A stretch of 64,000 nt of DNA. It comes from Limnanthes douglasii subsp. nivea. Its lineage: Eukaryota > Streptophyta > Magnoliopsida > Brassicales > Limnanthaceae. The notes below the pieces were generated by a model. That model was not told the origin of the DNA and made no database searches. It saw only the letters and a program-made list of their open reading frames with translations. Positions within the stretch are counted from its first letter, which is position 1. Every line of letters begins with the position of its first letter. The position numbers were made by a program, and so were the translations under genes. Of this stretch, positions 52,670 through 64,000 are shown in pieces. The stretch spans positions 166,804,643 through 166,868,642 of the forward strand of contig JAUPFV010000001.1 in assembly GCA_036936605.1 (NCBI GenBank), in the 5' to 3' direction.

Positions 52670-55600
52670 AGGAATCTATATGTCACAATGAGAACCGATG
52701 ATCAATTCGTTCAAAGCGTTGATTGGAGAAATTCTCCATTAACAGATGATTTTTTTCCATGATGCTTCCGAAGCGTTTTGATATTTCAAAGGTTGAAAAT
52801 TTTGATGGGATGCAGGATCCCGATGATCACATCAAACAATTCAAAAATTATATGACGAACTTCGAGGATGACGACCGGCTTGTGTGTCGTGCCTTTTCTC
52901 AAACTTTTAAGGGAACAACTCTCAAGTGGTACAACAGGATTCCGAGGGGGTCCACACCAAATTTCAGAGATTTTATACTGCTTTTCGAAGGAAATTTGTG
53001 GGAAGAAAAAAGATGAGAGCCAATGGTGATACGATTATTCAGTGCAAGCAGGCACCGGGAGAAAAATTGAAAGACTATACCAAGAGATTTGTGTTGACCA
53101 AGGCTAGTTTGGACAACTGTGAGGAAAATGTGGCGATGGAAGCTTTTTGCCAGGAATTATTGCTAGGGCATTTGGCTAATGAGACGACAAAGAGAAGGGT
53201 CCTGAATTTTGGAGCGTTGATGGCTCAAGTTGAGGATCAGATCAAAGTGGAAGAGTCGAGTAGAGTCCGAGGTGGACCAGCTAACACTCCGAAAAATTCG
53301 GGACAGACAACCAATAATCAAGGGCAGCCCTCGAATGATAATAACAATGGTAATGGTAATAATCAACAGTCGAGGCAGAAGAACAACAATTTTCCTTCTC
53401 GGAGCGGTGGTTATTCGAACCAAGCTCCATCTAACACTTACAACAGGCCTAGGCCAAATGCATGGGTCAGGCCATATACTATGCTGATTTGACATATAGT
53501 GTTTCTGTCATATGGGATAAGACTAAGAATTCTGTGAACTTTAGGAAGCCAGCTCCTATCAGCAGACTGATGGAAGAAAGGAATAATAAATTTTGTAGGT
53601 ATCATGATGATATTGGGCATGATACAAATGATTGTATTTCTCTGAAGAAAGAAATCCAATATTTGATTGAGAGTAGAAAGCTCCCGACTTATGTGAAGTC
53701 GAATGGGAGTGCATCGAGGAATAATGGTGCATCAACTTCGAAGGCTACACCGCCAGCTGAGAACTTGATGATTATGGATTCACAGAATGAGTCATTCGAT
53801 GCTTTTACTAAATATGTTGAAAATGATCCAAACAGGTTGCTTCTGATGGCAGTCGAGGAGCCTGTTGAGGTTGCTTCTGTGGAAAAGGGGCATGTTCGGG
53901 AATTGTGCATGTTTTTTGAATCGTTGGCAATTTTTAGGGGCGATTCAATGACTGTAAATTCAGACAGTTCAAGGAAAAGGCATGTTGTCAACTTGACAAC
54001 TCAAATGGAAGGGAGGATGTCAACATATTTGTATGGATATAAAGATATTCCCTTCATTTTGTTTGATGAAAATGATTTGAGAGGTACTTCAGGACCACAT
54101 GAGGATGTTGTGGTGATTGGAGCTGAGGTGGCTGGCGTCGAAATTCGACATGTACTGATTGACACTAGCAGTTCTGCTAATGCCCTTTTTAAGTCCACCT
54201 ATAATAGGATGATAAACCCACCTCAGATTACTCAATCAGATCATACAATTATCGGATTCACGGGTGTAACAACTCATGTTGTTGGAGAATTCGAGGGTGA
54301 AGTTAGTTTGAGAAAAAGACCATTCAAGAAAAAGGTCTAAGTACTCTTTGTGGTGGTGGACTGTCCCACAAGTTATAATGCTATTTTCGGAAGATCATGA
54401 ATTTCAAGAATGTACGGGGTGGTTTCAACAGTTCATCAGTGCTTTAAGTACGTGGTTGGAGACAGAGTTGTAGTGGTTCGAGGCGATCAAAAGGTTGCCA
54501 GAGAATGCTATGCCACTGCGCTTCGGGTCCGAGGATCCAGCAGTAGATATTTGATGCGAGAATAGCAGTTAGAGAGGGTACCCTCGGATTCAGAAGAAAG
54601 GGTTAACGATCTGAAGGAAACCCCGGGGTCGTTAACAGTGAGTGAAGAGATAGAGGAGTTTACTTTTTCGGAAGGAAAAATGTTTCGGATTGGAACTTTA
54701 TTGACCCATTTTCTTCGTCAACAACTGCTTGATTTTTTATCTCAGAATTTGGATGTCTTCGCTTGGAAGACATAAGATGTAGCAGGAGTACCTATTGAGG
54801 TAATTTGGCACAACTTGGCCATAAATCTAAAGGTCAAGCCGGTGATTGAAAAAAGAAGAGCCTTTTCCTCGGAAAAAGCGGAAGCAATTGTTGCCGAAAT
54901 GGCTCGGTTGTGTAAGGTCGAACATATAAGGGAATCACAGTATCCTTTGTGGACGGCGAATCCGGTGGTGGTTAAAAAGAAGAATGGGAAATGAAGGATG
55001 TGTGTGGATTTTACAGATTTGAATAGAGCTTGCCCCAAAGATCCATTTCCTATTCCTCGAATAGATCAGTTGATTGATTCCACTTTAGGCAACAAAATTT
55101 TGTCTTTTATGGATGCTTTCGCAGGGTATAATCAGATCCAAATGGATCCAAAGGATCAATAGTGCACGACTTTTATAATTGATACACGCCTGCATTGTTA
55201 TAGAGTGATGCCCTTCGGATTGAAGAATGCTGGAGCCACTTATCAGAGATTAATGAATAAAGCTTTTGCTACGCAGATCGGAAAAAATATGGAAGTATAT
55301 ATAGACGATATGGTAGTTAAAAGTTCAAGGGACGAAGTACATCTTGATGATCTAGAGGAAGCTTTTTTGAACCTAAGAGCGATCAGGTTGAAATTAAATC
55401 ATGAGAAGTGTACCTTTGGAGTTCGATCGGGTAAGTTTTTTGGTTTTATTATTAGTGAAAAAGGAATAGAAACCGACCCAGAACAGTTAAAAGCTTTGAT
55501 AACAATGAATTCACCTCGATCAACCAAAGAAGTGCAAATACTGACAGGAAGGTTAGCAGCACTTAATCGATTTATTTCAAGATTTTCTGACAAATGCTTT

Positions 55601-57838
55601 CCTTTCTTTCAAGTGTTACGAGGACGTAACAGGTTCGAATGGACGTCGGAATGCGAATCAAAATTCACAAACATTAAAAATTGGTTGTCATCACCAGAAA
55701 TATTAACAAAGCCTTGAAATGGGGAGAAATTATTCTTCCACTCAGCGTAATGTTAATTAGTGAAGATTCAAGAATTCTGAAGCCGATGTATTACGTTAAT
55801 AAAAGTCTGGTGGCAGCAGAAAAGAGATATATGAAGTTTGAAAAGCTGGCTTTAGCATTGGTGATTGGCGCTAGGAAGATGCATCCATATTTTCAAGCTC
55901 ATACTATAGAAGTCCAAATTTTATTTCCCTTAAAAATGTATTACAACGACCTGATATTTCAGGGAGGATGACCAAGTGGTCAGTGGAGTTGGGGGATTAC
56001 GATATTTTATTTACACCTCGAACAACGATCAAGGCATATGCACTGGCTGATTTTCTTTTGTTGAGTTCCACTCAAGTGGATCGGATGAGGAAGAAAGTAA
56101 AAAATATTTTCCTATAGATTCGAGGTGGATTGTTCGAACGGATGGAGGATCCAGTATTTTAGGGTGCAGTGTTGGGGTTCAATTGATAGCTCCGACGGGG
56201 GAAACAATGGTCCAATCAATTAAATTCGGTTTTCATGTTTCAAACAATGAAGCTGAGTACGAAGCTGCTTTGGCAGGTCTGAGATTGACAAAAATTTATG
56301 GGGCGACTTCAGTACGTTTGGAAACGGATTCTCAGTTATTGGCAAATCAGGTATCTGGATTTTCCAAAGCAAGGAAGGATCGTTTGATTTTATATCTTTG
56401 GAATTTAATGCTTCTGTTTGACAATGTGGTGGTGGAATATATCGGGCGAGGAAGTAACACGGTGGCTGATTTTTTTAGCAAATGTTGCCTACAAGCAAGA
56501 ATATCCTTGGATTTTGCTACAAGAAAATATTTCAATTGTTACTCAATCTAGCCACTGTGAAATTATAGAAGAATTTTTTGTTACTGATGAAAGCCGACGT
56601 GATTGACGATCAGATATTCTTAATTTTTTTACCCATGGATTGCTGCCAGATGATTCTCAATTGGCTAAAAAATTAAGGGGTAAAGCCTTCAGATATATAG
56701 TTCTGGATGGAATTTGATATAAAAAGGCATTAAGCAGACCATTACTACGATGTTTAGGCAAACAACAATCACAAGAAATATTGTCAGAATTGTATGATGG
56801 TGAAGGGTTAGCACATTGTGGGTTAAAAGCTTTATCGCGTCGAGTTTTACTTGCAGGGTTTTACTGGCCTATAATCATGAACGATGCTAAAATTTAGTCT
56901 GAGGATGTGATACTTGTCAAAGATTTTCTAATGCTATTCACAGACCAACAATACCGCTTATGTCTATATCTGAGGCAATACCATTTGATAGATGGAGAAT
57001 TGATCTGGTGGGACCTTTGCCGATGGCTTCTGGGGGAAGGCAGATGATAATTGTGGCGGTGGATTATTTTACGAAGTAGGCAGAAGCAGAACCGCTATCA
57101 GGCACAAAAGAAAAATATGTCATCAAATTTATTGTGAATAATATCTGTTGTCGTTTTGGGGTTCCTCGGAGAATTACAACAGATAATGGCCCTCAATTTA
57201 ACAATAGGGAAATGGCTGCATTCTGTACTTCTAAAGGAATTCAGCAATATTTTTCGATGCCCTTTCATCCTCAAGCTAATGGACAAGTGGATGTGACAAA
57301 TAGAACGATTTAAGATGGCTTGAAGAAGAATCTACGGGGGGAAGCAGGAAAATGGCCAAATTATTTGCACGCGGTGCTTTGGGCTTATCGAACAACTCCA
57401 AGAGAGGCTACAAAAGAGACTCATTTTGCTTTGGCATATGGTATGGATGCAGTTAGCCCTATTGAATCTATGATGTCATCTTTTAGAATATCTCAATATT
57501 CTGAAAGATTTAATGACGAAATTCAAAGGGTAAATTTGGATTTGATTGAGGAAAAAAGGGTTCGAGCTCATTTGAATGCAATCCATTATCAAACTCTTAT
57601 GAGAAGTAGATATGATTCAAAGTTGAAAAGAAGATAATTTAAAGAAGGTGATAAAGTATTGCGAAAAGTTTTCCTACACACAAAGGAAAAAAACCTCAGA
57701 AAAATGGCTCCAAATTGGGAAGACACTTATACAGTTATCGAAAGAATTAAGCCGGGGTCTTATCGTCTTTGTGATTTTGAAGGGACGATGCTACAACATC
57801 CATGGAATATTCAGCACTTGAATCTTTATTGGGAGTAG
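52670..57838 (+). pseudogene. Third Tat element: decayed gag-pol
   Basis: Same domain order and family as the inner Tat element, lacking its 5' LTR and gag N-terminus. Gag ('FDGMQDPDDHIKQFKNYM', 52800), knuckle ('CRYHDDIGHDTNDC', 53598), protease with 'LIDTSSSANALF', so the active-site DTG is DTS (54160). TAG CAG TTA lies at 54563-54571. RT ('FMDAFAGYNQ', 'YIDDMVVKS', 55300), archaeal RNase H ('RTDGGSSI', 'NNEAEYEAALAGLRL', 56140-56290), integrase ('TDNGPQFNNRE', 'HPQANGQVDV', 57180-57290). Extra stops (for example 54338, 54774, 54992, 55159, 55715, 57310) and frameshifts (near 53000, 53480, 55715, 56480) inactivate it. Confidence 0.9.
54563..54571 (+). promoter_or_regulatory. Gag-pol readthrough context in third Tat copy
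   Basis: TAG CAG TTA in the gag-pol frame, at the same codon as 3858-3866 in the inner element, and an exact fit to UAG-CARYYA. Confidence 0.55.
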
Positions 57839-58325
57839 ACACATTTTTGTACTTTGGAATTTTTGTTTTGAATAGCGCACTCTTTCCTACCCTGTTGGCC
57901 TAAGAAGGTTTTAACGAGGCGTCATGTACATGTACATATTCAACTTTATCAATAAAGTTCGTTTTTTGGCCGATGTATTTTTTGGCCAATAGTTGTTTTT
58001 ATTTGTATACTATCTTAACAAATCATCAAAGATTGATCACCTTTGAAATTAGTTAAGGGTAGAATATTCCGAAGTGTTTATGACACTTTTTAAAGAGATA
58101 ACCATGTTTTATAACCACTCTACATTTGATATTTCGAAGTGAATGTTTAAAATCTCACTGAGAATTTCGATGAGCTAATCAAGCTTAACAACGTATTTAT
58201 CTCTTTTCAAAGAGATACAATTTTTTCGAAGAATTATGATACTCATTGATTTTTATTAAGGTATCTGAGGTGGTAAGCTTATATTATTAATATTTTGAAT
58301 TTATTTTGTATTTAGCATCGAATAA
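57839..58325 (+). other. Third Tat spacer after integrase
   Basis: Non-coding; shares diverged stretches with 7170-7400 of the inner element. No 34-bp array here. Confidence 0.6.
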
Positions 58326-58555
58326 TGTTAGGTGCGACCAAAGTCCCACATCCCACATCGGTAAAACATGGGAAGAAAGATCAGTATATAAGTTAAGAAT
58401 ACATCTCCATTAGTGTGAGGCCTTTTGGAAGTGGACCAAAAAGCAAAGCCGTGCGGGCCAGTGGGCCCAAAGCGGACAATATCACACTATTGTGGAGATC
58501 GGAGTATTCTTACTTATATACAAAAGCGGAATATGTGGACCCAATATTCCCTACA
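58326..58555 (+). repeat. 5' LTR of TRIM
   Basis: 230 bp, TGTTAGGTGCGACC to CCCTACA; contains GTCCCACATCGG-type sequence often seen in plant TRIM LTRs. Confidence 0.93.
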
Positions 58556-58557
58556 AA

Positions 58558-58569
58558 TGGTATCAGAGC
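58558..58569 (+). other. TRIM primer binding site
   Basis: TGGTATCAGAGC, the classic initiator tRNA-Met binding site, two bases after the LTR. Confidence 0.92.
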
Positions 58570-58639
58570 ACCAGGCCCAGACAGAACGCGATGTGGTGGG
58601 TTGTGATGATGTGGGTGCTGAACATCTTGCCAGGAGCCA

Positions 58640-58840
58640 TACTCAAGGTGATAGATGGAGCGCCAGATGGCTTGATCAAGGAGCGGCGCAGATTCCTATA
58701 TAGATGGAGCGCCAGATGGCTCGTCAAGCAGGTGGCTTGATCAAGGAGCGGCGCAGATTCATCTAAAGATAGAGTGCCTGATAGCTCATCAAGCAGGTGG
58801 CTTGATCAAGGAGCGGCACACTATCATCTGATAGTGATCA
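58640..58840 (+). repeat. Tandem repeats inside TRIM
   Basis: Three imperfect units built from AGATGGAGCGCCAGATGGCT-like and GGCTTGATCAAGGAGCGGC blocks, separated by short AT stretches. Confidence 0.85.
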
Positions 58841-58954
58841 GATAGATCCGCCCTAAAAAGCTCTAGAGTTCAGGTTCCTGTCCACCTGACTAGAGTAGGC
58901 GGATGGAGGTCAATTAAGAGGAGGCTAGAGTGGTACTTTGTTCGAGAGGAGGAT

Positions 58955-59184
58955 TGTTAGGTGCGACCAAAGTCCCACATCCCACATCGGTAAAACATGG
59001 GAAGAAAGATCAGTATATAAGTTAAGAATACATCTCCATTAGTGTGAGGCCTTTTGGAAGTGGACCAAAAAGCAAAGCCGTGCGGGCCAGTGGGCCCAAA
59101 GCGGACAATATCACACTATTGTGGAGATCGGAGTATTCTTACTTATATACAAAAGCGGAATATGTGGACCCAATATTCCCTACA
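58955..59184 (+). repeat. 3' LTR of TRIM
   Basis: Reads as identical to 58326-58555; followed by the AATAA duplication. Confidence 0.93.
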
Positions 59185-59297
59185 AATAATATGCAAGAGA
59201 ATGGAAACATAAAAAACTCTTTGTCATTTAGATCAAGTTGTTACAATACAAATTTTTTTTTTGATTAGACAAAGACAAAAATTTTTTGAAAAGATAG

Positions 59298-62077
59298 TTA
59301 GTCAGAAGATTCTTCTTCTTCGGATGACTCGTCTTCTGAAGATGATGAACTGGGAACAGGGTCGAAAGCTTCGCTTGGACGTTTTTCTTCACAAATATCG
59401 TTCCAAAAAATTGTAAGATTGATTTTTGGATAGCAGCATGAAGTTCTCGAAGAAGAAGAATGGTTGCATATTATTTTCCGACATGAATAGCTGTTTGCAT
59501 ATCCTTTGAAAGCTCAGCTTCGGCAGCAGCTACAGCAACAGCTTTTTGTGCTTCAAAATTCGTCTTCAGTTTCTCTATTTCATCGGTCAACTCCTTGTTT
59601 TTTTCTTCACAAAGAGTTAGAGAATTTCGAAGTGTGGTGGAGTTGGATTTTTCGATATTCAATTCAGCAACATGCTCGGTTTTGAGTTTATTTATTTTTT
59701 CTTCATGAGATTTTGTCAGCAGGTCTGCATTAACCATATGCTTGATTCGAAGCATAAAACTCTTCAGCTACATTATTGTGCAAAGTCTCTCTAAATTTAT
59801 TTTTCAGCTTCATAAGATTCCTTATAGTAAACCATATCTTTGGCCAACTGTTTGAGATGGTCTTGAGAAGTGTCAAGACCAGAAAATGGTTGAAGAGCGA
59901 TGAAAATGCAGGATTTGGAGGAGGGCTACGAAATTCCGATGTACTAGGCTTGTGAATCATATCCAGAGATGTGACAAATTCGTAAGAACGAGTAACTTCT
60001 AGAAGAACGTTTTCTGGTGTAGGCCTCACAAAATCAAGCATATGATTTTGGATGACTTGAATAACAGGATCCTCTTCGCCAGCAAGTGCTTCTGTGTTCT
60101 CAAAATTGATGAACATATTCGGGTCGAAGCTTGTAGGGACTTGATAAACGGTGGAGGAATTGTCATCAATGAGAATCACAGGATTGTCTTTATTAGAATG
60201 TTCTTCGGTCGAAGGGAATATGGGGTGTTGTTAGTTTCCAGCAACAACGTCTTCGTCTTCATCAACCAAAGTGTACGAAGTGATTTTCTTCTGTTTCTTT
60301 TTCTTTCCGAAGGAATCAGAAGATATTTTATTTTTCTTTGATGATGGTTCTTGGACATTTCCCTCTTCGATGGGCGAAAGAGGTTGTTCTGCAACTTTGC
60401 GTTTTCGACGTTTTGGTTTCGAGAGCGTGGAAGGGTTAGCACCAGATGTGCTAACTGCCTTTTTACCTTTCTTTTCTTTGGTGATTTTTTATTTCTTATT
60501 TTTTGGCAGATTGTTATCCGATCTGTTGCGAATAAGAAGAAAGACTTTGCAGTCAGGCTGAGGTATTCGTTGGCACACGAGTTTTGGATCTGGATCGGAA
60601 AATAAATCTTGAGGAGGCAGTTCACCTTCTTTGATTGGAAACATGTGGCATTAGAGGAAATTAATGGGCTGAAAGGCAGTATGAAATGCATTATTCCATT
60701 TCTTTTTCAGCCCAGGCGATGAGTTTTTGGAAAATATCCTTAGCAGCTTCTCGACGTGTTGAGTAGCGCTTTAAAATTTCTAGTATAAGTTAGCAAAATA
60801 AAATGTTAAAAAAATAATAAAATAATTTTTTTTTGTATTGAAACGTAAAATCTTTGAAGAACTTACGATTGTTTCTCCAAACAAGAGTTAATTTCGAAGG
60901 ATTAGCTTCGGAAATTGCCTTGCCATTTTCCCAAGCCCTAGATATGAAAACAAATATTTGTTTCCAGAATTTATCAGCCTCCAGAAGATCGTCGATGATC
61001 TTGAGGTTATCCATCAATGTGGGGTAATAGAATGGAAGCTTCAGACCTTTTGAAAGTTGAGTCAGTGAGATGAAGTCTTTAATGCTGATAGGAATTTTGG
61101 ATAGACGGGATGCCATGATCACTGACATGAGGGTGAACCATTGATTCGGTGTCATCTGAGTAGGGCATAAACTGAGGACTTCGAAGTACTCTACGATCAT
61201 CGGATCTAGTGGAAATCGAAGACCCCAATTGATGATTTCTGGGTATACCACTAGTTCATCATCCTTGCAGTCGAGGGGAGTTTCTCCTTCTTTTGACAAA
61301 CGAAGGGTTATGTTTTCTCCCATTTTCCATTGTTTTTAATGGCCGAGGCTTGATTTTCTCTGTAGTATATATATCGAACTTTCTTCAAGGCGATAATATA
61401 TTTGCTTTCTAGGTTCCTTAGATTCCTCCCCATTTTTGCTTTTCTTCTTCGGAGATGGAGCAAATGTCAGCCTCTTCTTGAGAGTCATCCTCAAGATCAG
61501 GTTTTCTAGCCTCTGAGTCAGCTTCATTGGCTTTTGAAGTCTTTTCTCGAGGATCTTGAGGAGTTGGGACAATTGTTTCTGTAAGAGGGATAACAGTCCG
61601 AGGCGCCTCCTCCATCACTTCTCTTTGAGGAGGATCGGTAGTAGTGGGATTTGAGGGAGTTCAGATGATTGATGATTCATCTCCCATGACGATGAAAGTT
61701 TTTCTTAGTTTGGTTAATGAAGGTTTCTCCGAGGCAAGGTTATTTATTTTCAATTTCAGAGGAGCAACTCTGTTTTGTGATGAGGAGGCTCAAGGTTTTT
61801 TAGGACTCGAGATTTTAGATGACGTTCGCTCTTCAATTCTGGAATAAGGTGAAAGATTTGGGACTTTGGTAGGATCAAAATTACTGTAATAAAATGTCTC
61901 AGTTGTAGTTCTGATTGGACCACCTCGAATTAATCCCGCTCTTCGGTATTCTTCAGTTCTTTGCGTAATACGAAAATAATCGTAGGATCCAAACACTAGG
62001 TTACCATCAGTATCAGAGGATTCTGGTGTTTTGGGAAGAATGGCCTTTGAATTTTTGGTTCTTGGTTTCTTTCTCAT
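59298..62077 (-). pseudogene. Antisense gene of third Tat element, frameshifted
   Basis: Third homologue of the Tat antisense gene. Start 'MRKKPRTKNSKAILPKT' at 62077, followed by 'VFGSYDYFRITQRTEEYRRA', which matches the inner copy. A low-complexity linker is broken over frames (61800-61340). The 'putative gypsy type transposon' domain spans 61323-60870 ('LRFPLDPMIVEYFEVLSLCP', 'SRAWENGKAISEANPSKLTL'). The intron has donor GTAAGTTC (about 60867) and acceptor ACTAG (about 60781) at the same codon as in the inner copy. Then come 'RREAAKDIF', a basic block, a coiled coil (59755-59480) and a Ser/Glu tail to TTA 59298. Several frameshifts and stops. Confidence 0.75.
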
Positions 62078-62242
62078 AAACCAGGTAAGGGTTTATCGGA
62101 GAAGATGAAGGTTGATTGGAAAAATTGAATTTTGTAGTGAGAATCCTTGGAATAAGAGAGAAGTAGATGAAGGTAGCCAAAAACTATAACTTCTCTCTAA
62201 AGCGGTTTTTGTGTGAGGAGAGTTGGAATAAGAGATATGTGG

Positions 62243-62250
62243 TATTTATA
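62243..62250 (-). promoter_or_regulatory. TATA box of the third antisense gene
   Basis: TATAAATA on the minus strand about 166 bp upstream of the start at 62077, close to the 176 bp in the inner element. Confidence 0.55.
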
Positions 62251-62707
62251 CTAAAGTAAGTGAAGACGTGTGAAGATAAAGAGACCCATATGGTGATAGG
62301 TTGGAATATTAATCGTTGAGTGGATTAGATGTTCGACTCTGGTCATGATGAATATAACCGTTACATATGTAACCGTTACATTCGAGGATGATCTATCTAC
62401 ATAATACTTCGAGTTTAATTTTTATAAAAAGTAATTACATCGTTTCGAAGTGATAAGCGATTACATCGATTTGAAGTGATTACAAATATACTGGCCCATA
62501 TTTATCTGCAAAGATTATTCGAAGTTTTTTTGTTTTTTTGGTTCAAATATGTTTTTAAGTATTAATATTGTATACATGCTTCGAATAATAGATTAAGCTA
62601 ATGGCTTCGAACAATTGTTTTTTTTTTATTTATGATAGGTTAAATATTCGAAGACAAAACGGATTTGAAGACTTTTTAGTTCTCATTCATTTACTAACAT
62701 GAGAACT

Positions 62708-62718
62708 AAGGGGGCTTC
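62708..62718 (+). other. Polypurine tract of third Tat element
   Basis: AAGGGGGCTTC directly before TGATATGG, like the G-run tract of the inner element. Confidence 0.75.
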
Positions 62719-63060
62719 TGATATGGAAATAGAGTTTTAAGGATTAATTTGTAAATAATGTAAATTTATGGATTTAATTGTAATTAATGTAAGTTTTGTT
62801 CTTAATTTGTGACTGGTGTAAGTTTTAGAGGATATTTGTGACTTTGTATAATTTATAAGGACTAAACGGCAATAAGTCCATTTTTGTAACAGATTCAGTT
62901 TGAGACTAAGTATTGGCTCCTATATATAAAGGACCAGACTACTCTAATAAAAGAGTTTGAACACTTTTACTTTGAAACTCATTTGTACTTGTGTTTTCTC
63001 TTTCTAAAAACTCTTTACCATTTTCTCTCTCTAGAATTCTTCCTTAGCAATTTACTAAAG
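62719..63060 (+). repeat. 3' LTR of third Tat element
   Basis: Starts TGATATGGAAATAG after the polypurine tract; TATATATAAAGG (about 62924) is the likely TATA box. The right end is uncertain within about 30 bp. It must lie before the chromovirus reading, which starts at about 63070. No 5' LTR is present in the window. Confidence 0.65.
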
Positions 63061-63067
63061 CAAAATC

Positions 63068-63650
63068 AAACCTCATCAATATCATCTTAAGAGAAGCACA
63101 TGGAAGAGGTTTTATGAGCCACTTTGGAAGAGACAAAACCTTAACTGTTATCGGTGAGTATTTCTTTTGGCATTGCTTGAAGAAAGATGTGGAGAAGCTC
63201 TGTAACCATTGTATTATATGCTTAAAAGCAAATTTCAGATTGCATTCGCATGGTCTTTATCTACCATTACCAATTCTTATTAAATCATGGGTGGATATAT
63301 CTATGAATTTTTTGTTGGGACTTCCAAACATCATACACAAAGACTCCATATTTGTTTTGATGGATATATTCTTGACGATGATATATTTTCCATGTCTTAA
63401 AGTGAATGATGTTTCTAAAAAAATAGACTTATTCTTCAAATAAGTGGTGCATTTACATGGAACACCAAGAACTATTGTATCAGATAAAGATACCAAATTC
63501 TTCAGCCACTTTAGGAATATATTTTGGAAGAATACGGGGACTAAATTGCTACTTTCAACAACTTGTCAACCCCAAACAGATGGCCAAACTAAAGTGCTAA
63601 ACCTTATAAGTCAAATAGAACATCAGCCAAATTATGGTTTAGTTATTGCC
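63068..63650 (+). pseudogene. Chromovirus-type Ty3/gypsy integrase fragment
   Basis: Begins 'LREAHGRGFMSHFGRDKT', the integrase finger region of chromoviruses. Then 'CNHCIICLKANF' (HHCC cysteines), 'WVDISMNFLLGLPNI' (first D), 'IFVLMDIFLTM', and after a frameshift/stop at 63439-63441 '[19 protein letters not shown]' (second D; residue before it kept) and '[14 protein letters not shown]', where the catalytic E is Lys. It is a different gypsy lineage from the Tat elements. It starts immediately beside the third Tat LTR, so that element probably inserted into it. Confidence 0.85.
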
Positions 63651-64000
63651 AATGAAATATCTTTAATTGGAGCACATAATACGAGAAATTTGTTTAAATT
63701 TGCAACAACAATTCAAGATGATATTAATATATTCTAAAGGTCAGAAATCTACTTTAAGTCATTTTAACAATATCATTCTATTTTGTCCAAACCCCAGATG
63801 ATGAGATATTTCAAAACATATCAAAGTGACAAATTCTAAGGATCAAGAATATATATTTTATATTTACTATAAAAGATATATTTCCTGAGTTTTTTTATTC
63901 TGATTTATAGAGTCAATGATATATATTGCATATTTATTATCTAAGATTTACTTTATAAGTATTTTTATTCTTTCTTATTAGAGGCAAGGAGAATTTTTTG
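63651..64000. other. AT-rich window end
   Basis: The open frame continues to 63735 without recognisable integrase C-terminal motifs. The remainder has two similar ATATATTTTATATTTA-type stretches (about 63850 and 63920). Nothing else seen. Confidence 0.5.

Larger units (their letters stand above)
58326..59184 (+). mobile_element. TRIM (terminal-repeat retrotransposon in miniature) inside the third Tat element
   Basis: 859 bp. Two 230-bp LTRs (58326-58555, 58955-59184) read as identical. Target duplication AATAA (58321-58325 and 59185-59189). PBS TGGTATCAGAGC (58558-58569), complementary to initiator tRNA-Met. Purine-rich tract GAGAGGAGGAT just before the 3' LTR. The about 400-bp interior has no coding capacity; it holds tandem units around GGCTTGATCAAGGAGCGGC. 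It depends on proteins from other LTR elements. Identical LTRs indicate a recent insertion. Confidence 0.95.

Noticed and set aside
58326..59184. Cassandra-type TRIM
   Set aside because: Cassandra LTRs contain a 5S rRNA-like segment; I do not see one in these LTRs.
59044..59268. Repeated open frames in the TRIM LTRs
   Set aside because: The same frame appears in both LTRs only because they are identical repeats; no protein features.

Overview
This window looks like nuclear DNA of a flowering plant, probably a eudicot. The evidence is an intron-containing cytosolic ribosomal protein gene (eS10), plant-type linker-histone-domain and F-box genes, tRNA-derived SINEs, L1-type LINEs, and a dense nest of Ty3/gypsy (Tat lineage), Ty1/copia, TRIM and DNA transposons. 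Only two genes look intact and host-derived: RPS10 (45229-46971, +) and an H1/H5 winged-helix domain gene (35900-33621, -). Most of the rest is transposon sequence of different ages.

Layout. 1-16585: an outer Tat element, which enters from the left edge, is split by a complete 10.36-kb Tat element (1030-11384). The inner element has 264-bp LTRs that I read as identical and a 5-bp target duplication (ACAGC). The outer element appears to sit inside a decayed Ty1/copia element (16586-19483). 19484-33600: AT-rich DNA with a decayed antisense LINE (about 26900-21900), a 5'-truncated antisense LINE (about 32830-31262), two tRNA-derived SINEs, two dispersed repeat pairs, and a cluster of imperfect palindromes. 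33621-35900: H15-domain gene in five exons. 36000-39090: AT-rich spacer. 39113-44983: a structurally complete LINE with both ORFs open, a poly(A) tail and a 22-bp target duplication, inserted 224 bp upstream of the RPS10 start codon. 47898-48855: F-box pseudogene. 49100-52200: CACTA-like subterminal repeats, then an antisense MULE transposase remnant followed by an OTU-like domain. 52290-63060: a third, decayed Tat element carrying a fresh TRIM (58326-59184). 63070-63740: part of a chromovirus-type gypsy integrase, into which the third Tat element appears to have inserted.

The most notable system is in the Tat elements. All three copies carry, between integrase and the 3' LTR, a long gene on the opposite strand with its own TATA box, one intron at a conserved position, a domain of the type annotated as 'putative gypsy type transposon', a basic NLS-like block, a coiled coil and an acidic tail. 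Two copies that preserve the gag-pro/pol junction have an in-frame UAG CAG UU stop context there, which suggests stop-codon readthrough rather than frameshifting. Antisense extra ORFs are known in Tat elements. The shared promoter, splice architecture and readthrough site are read here directly from the sequence.
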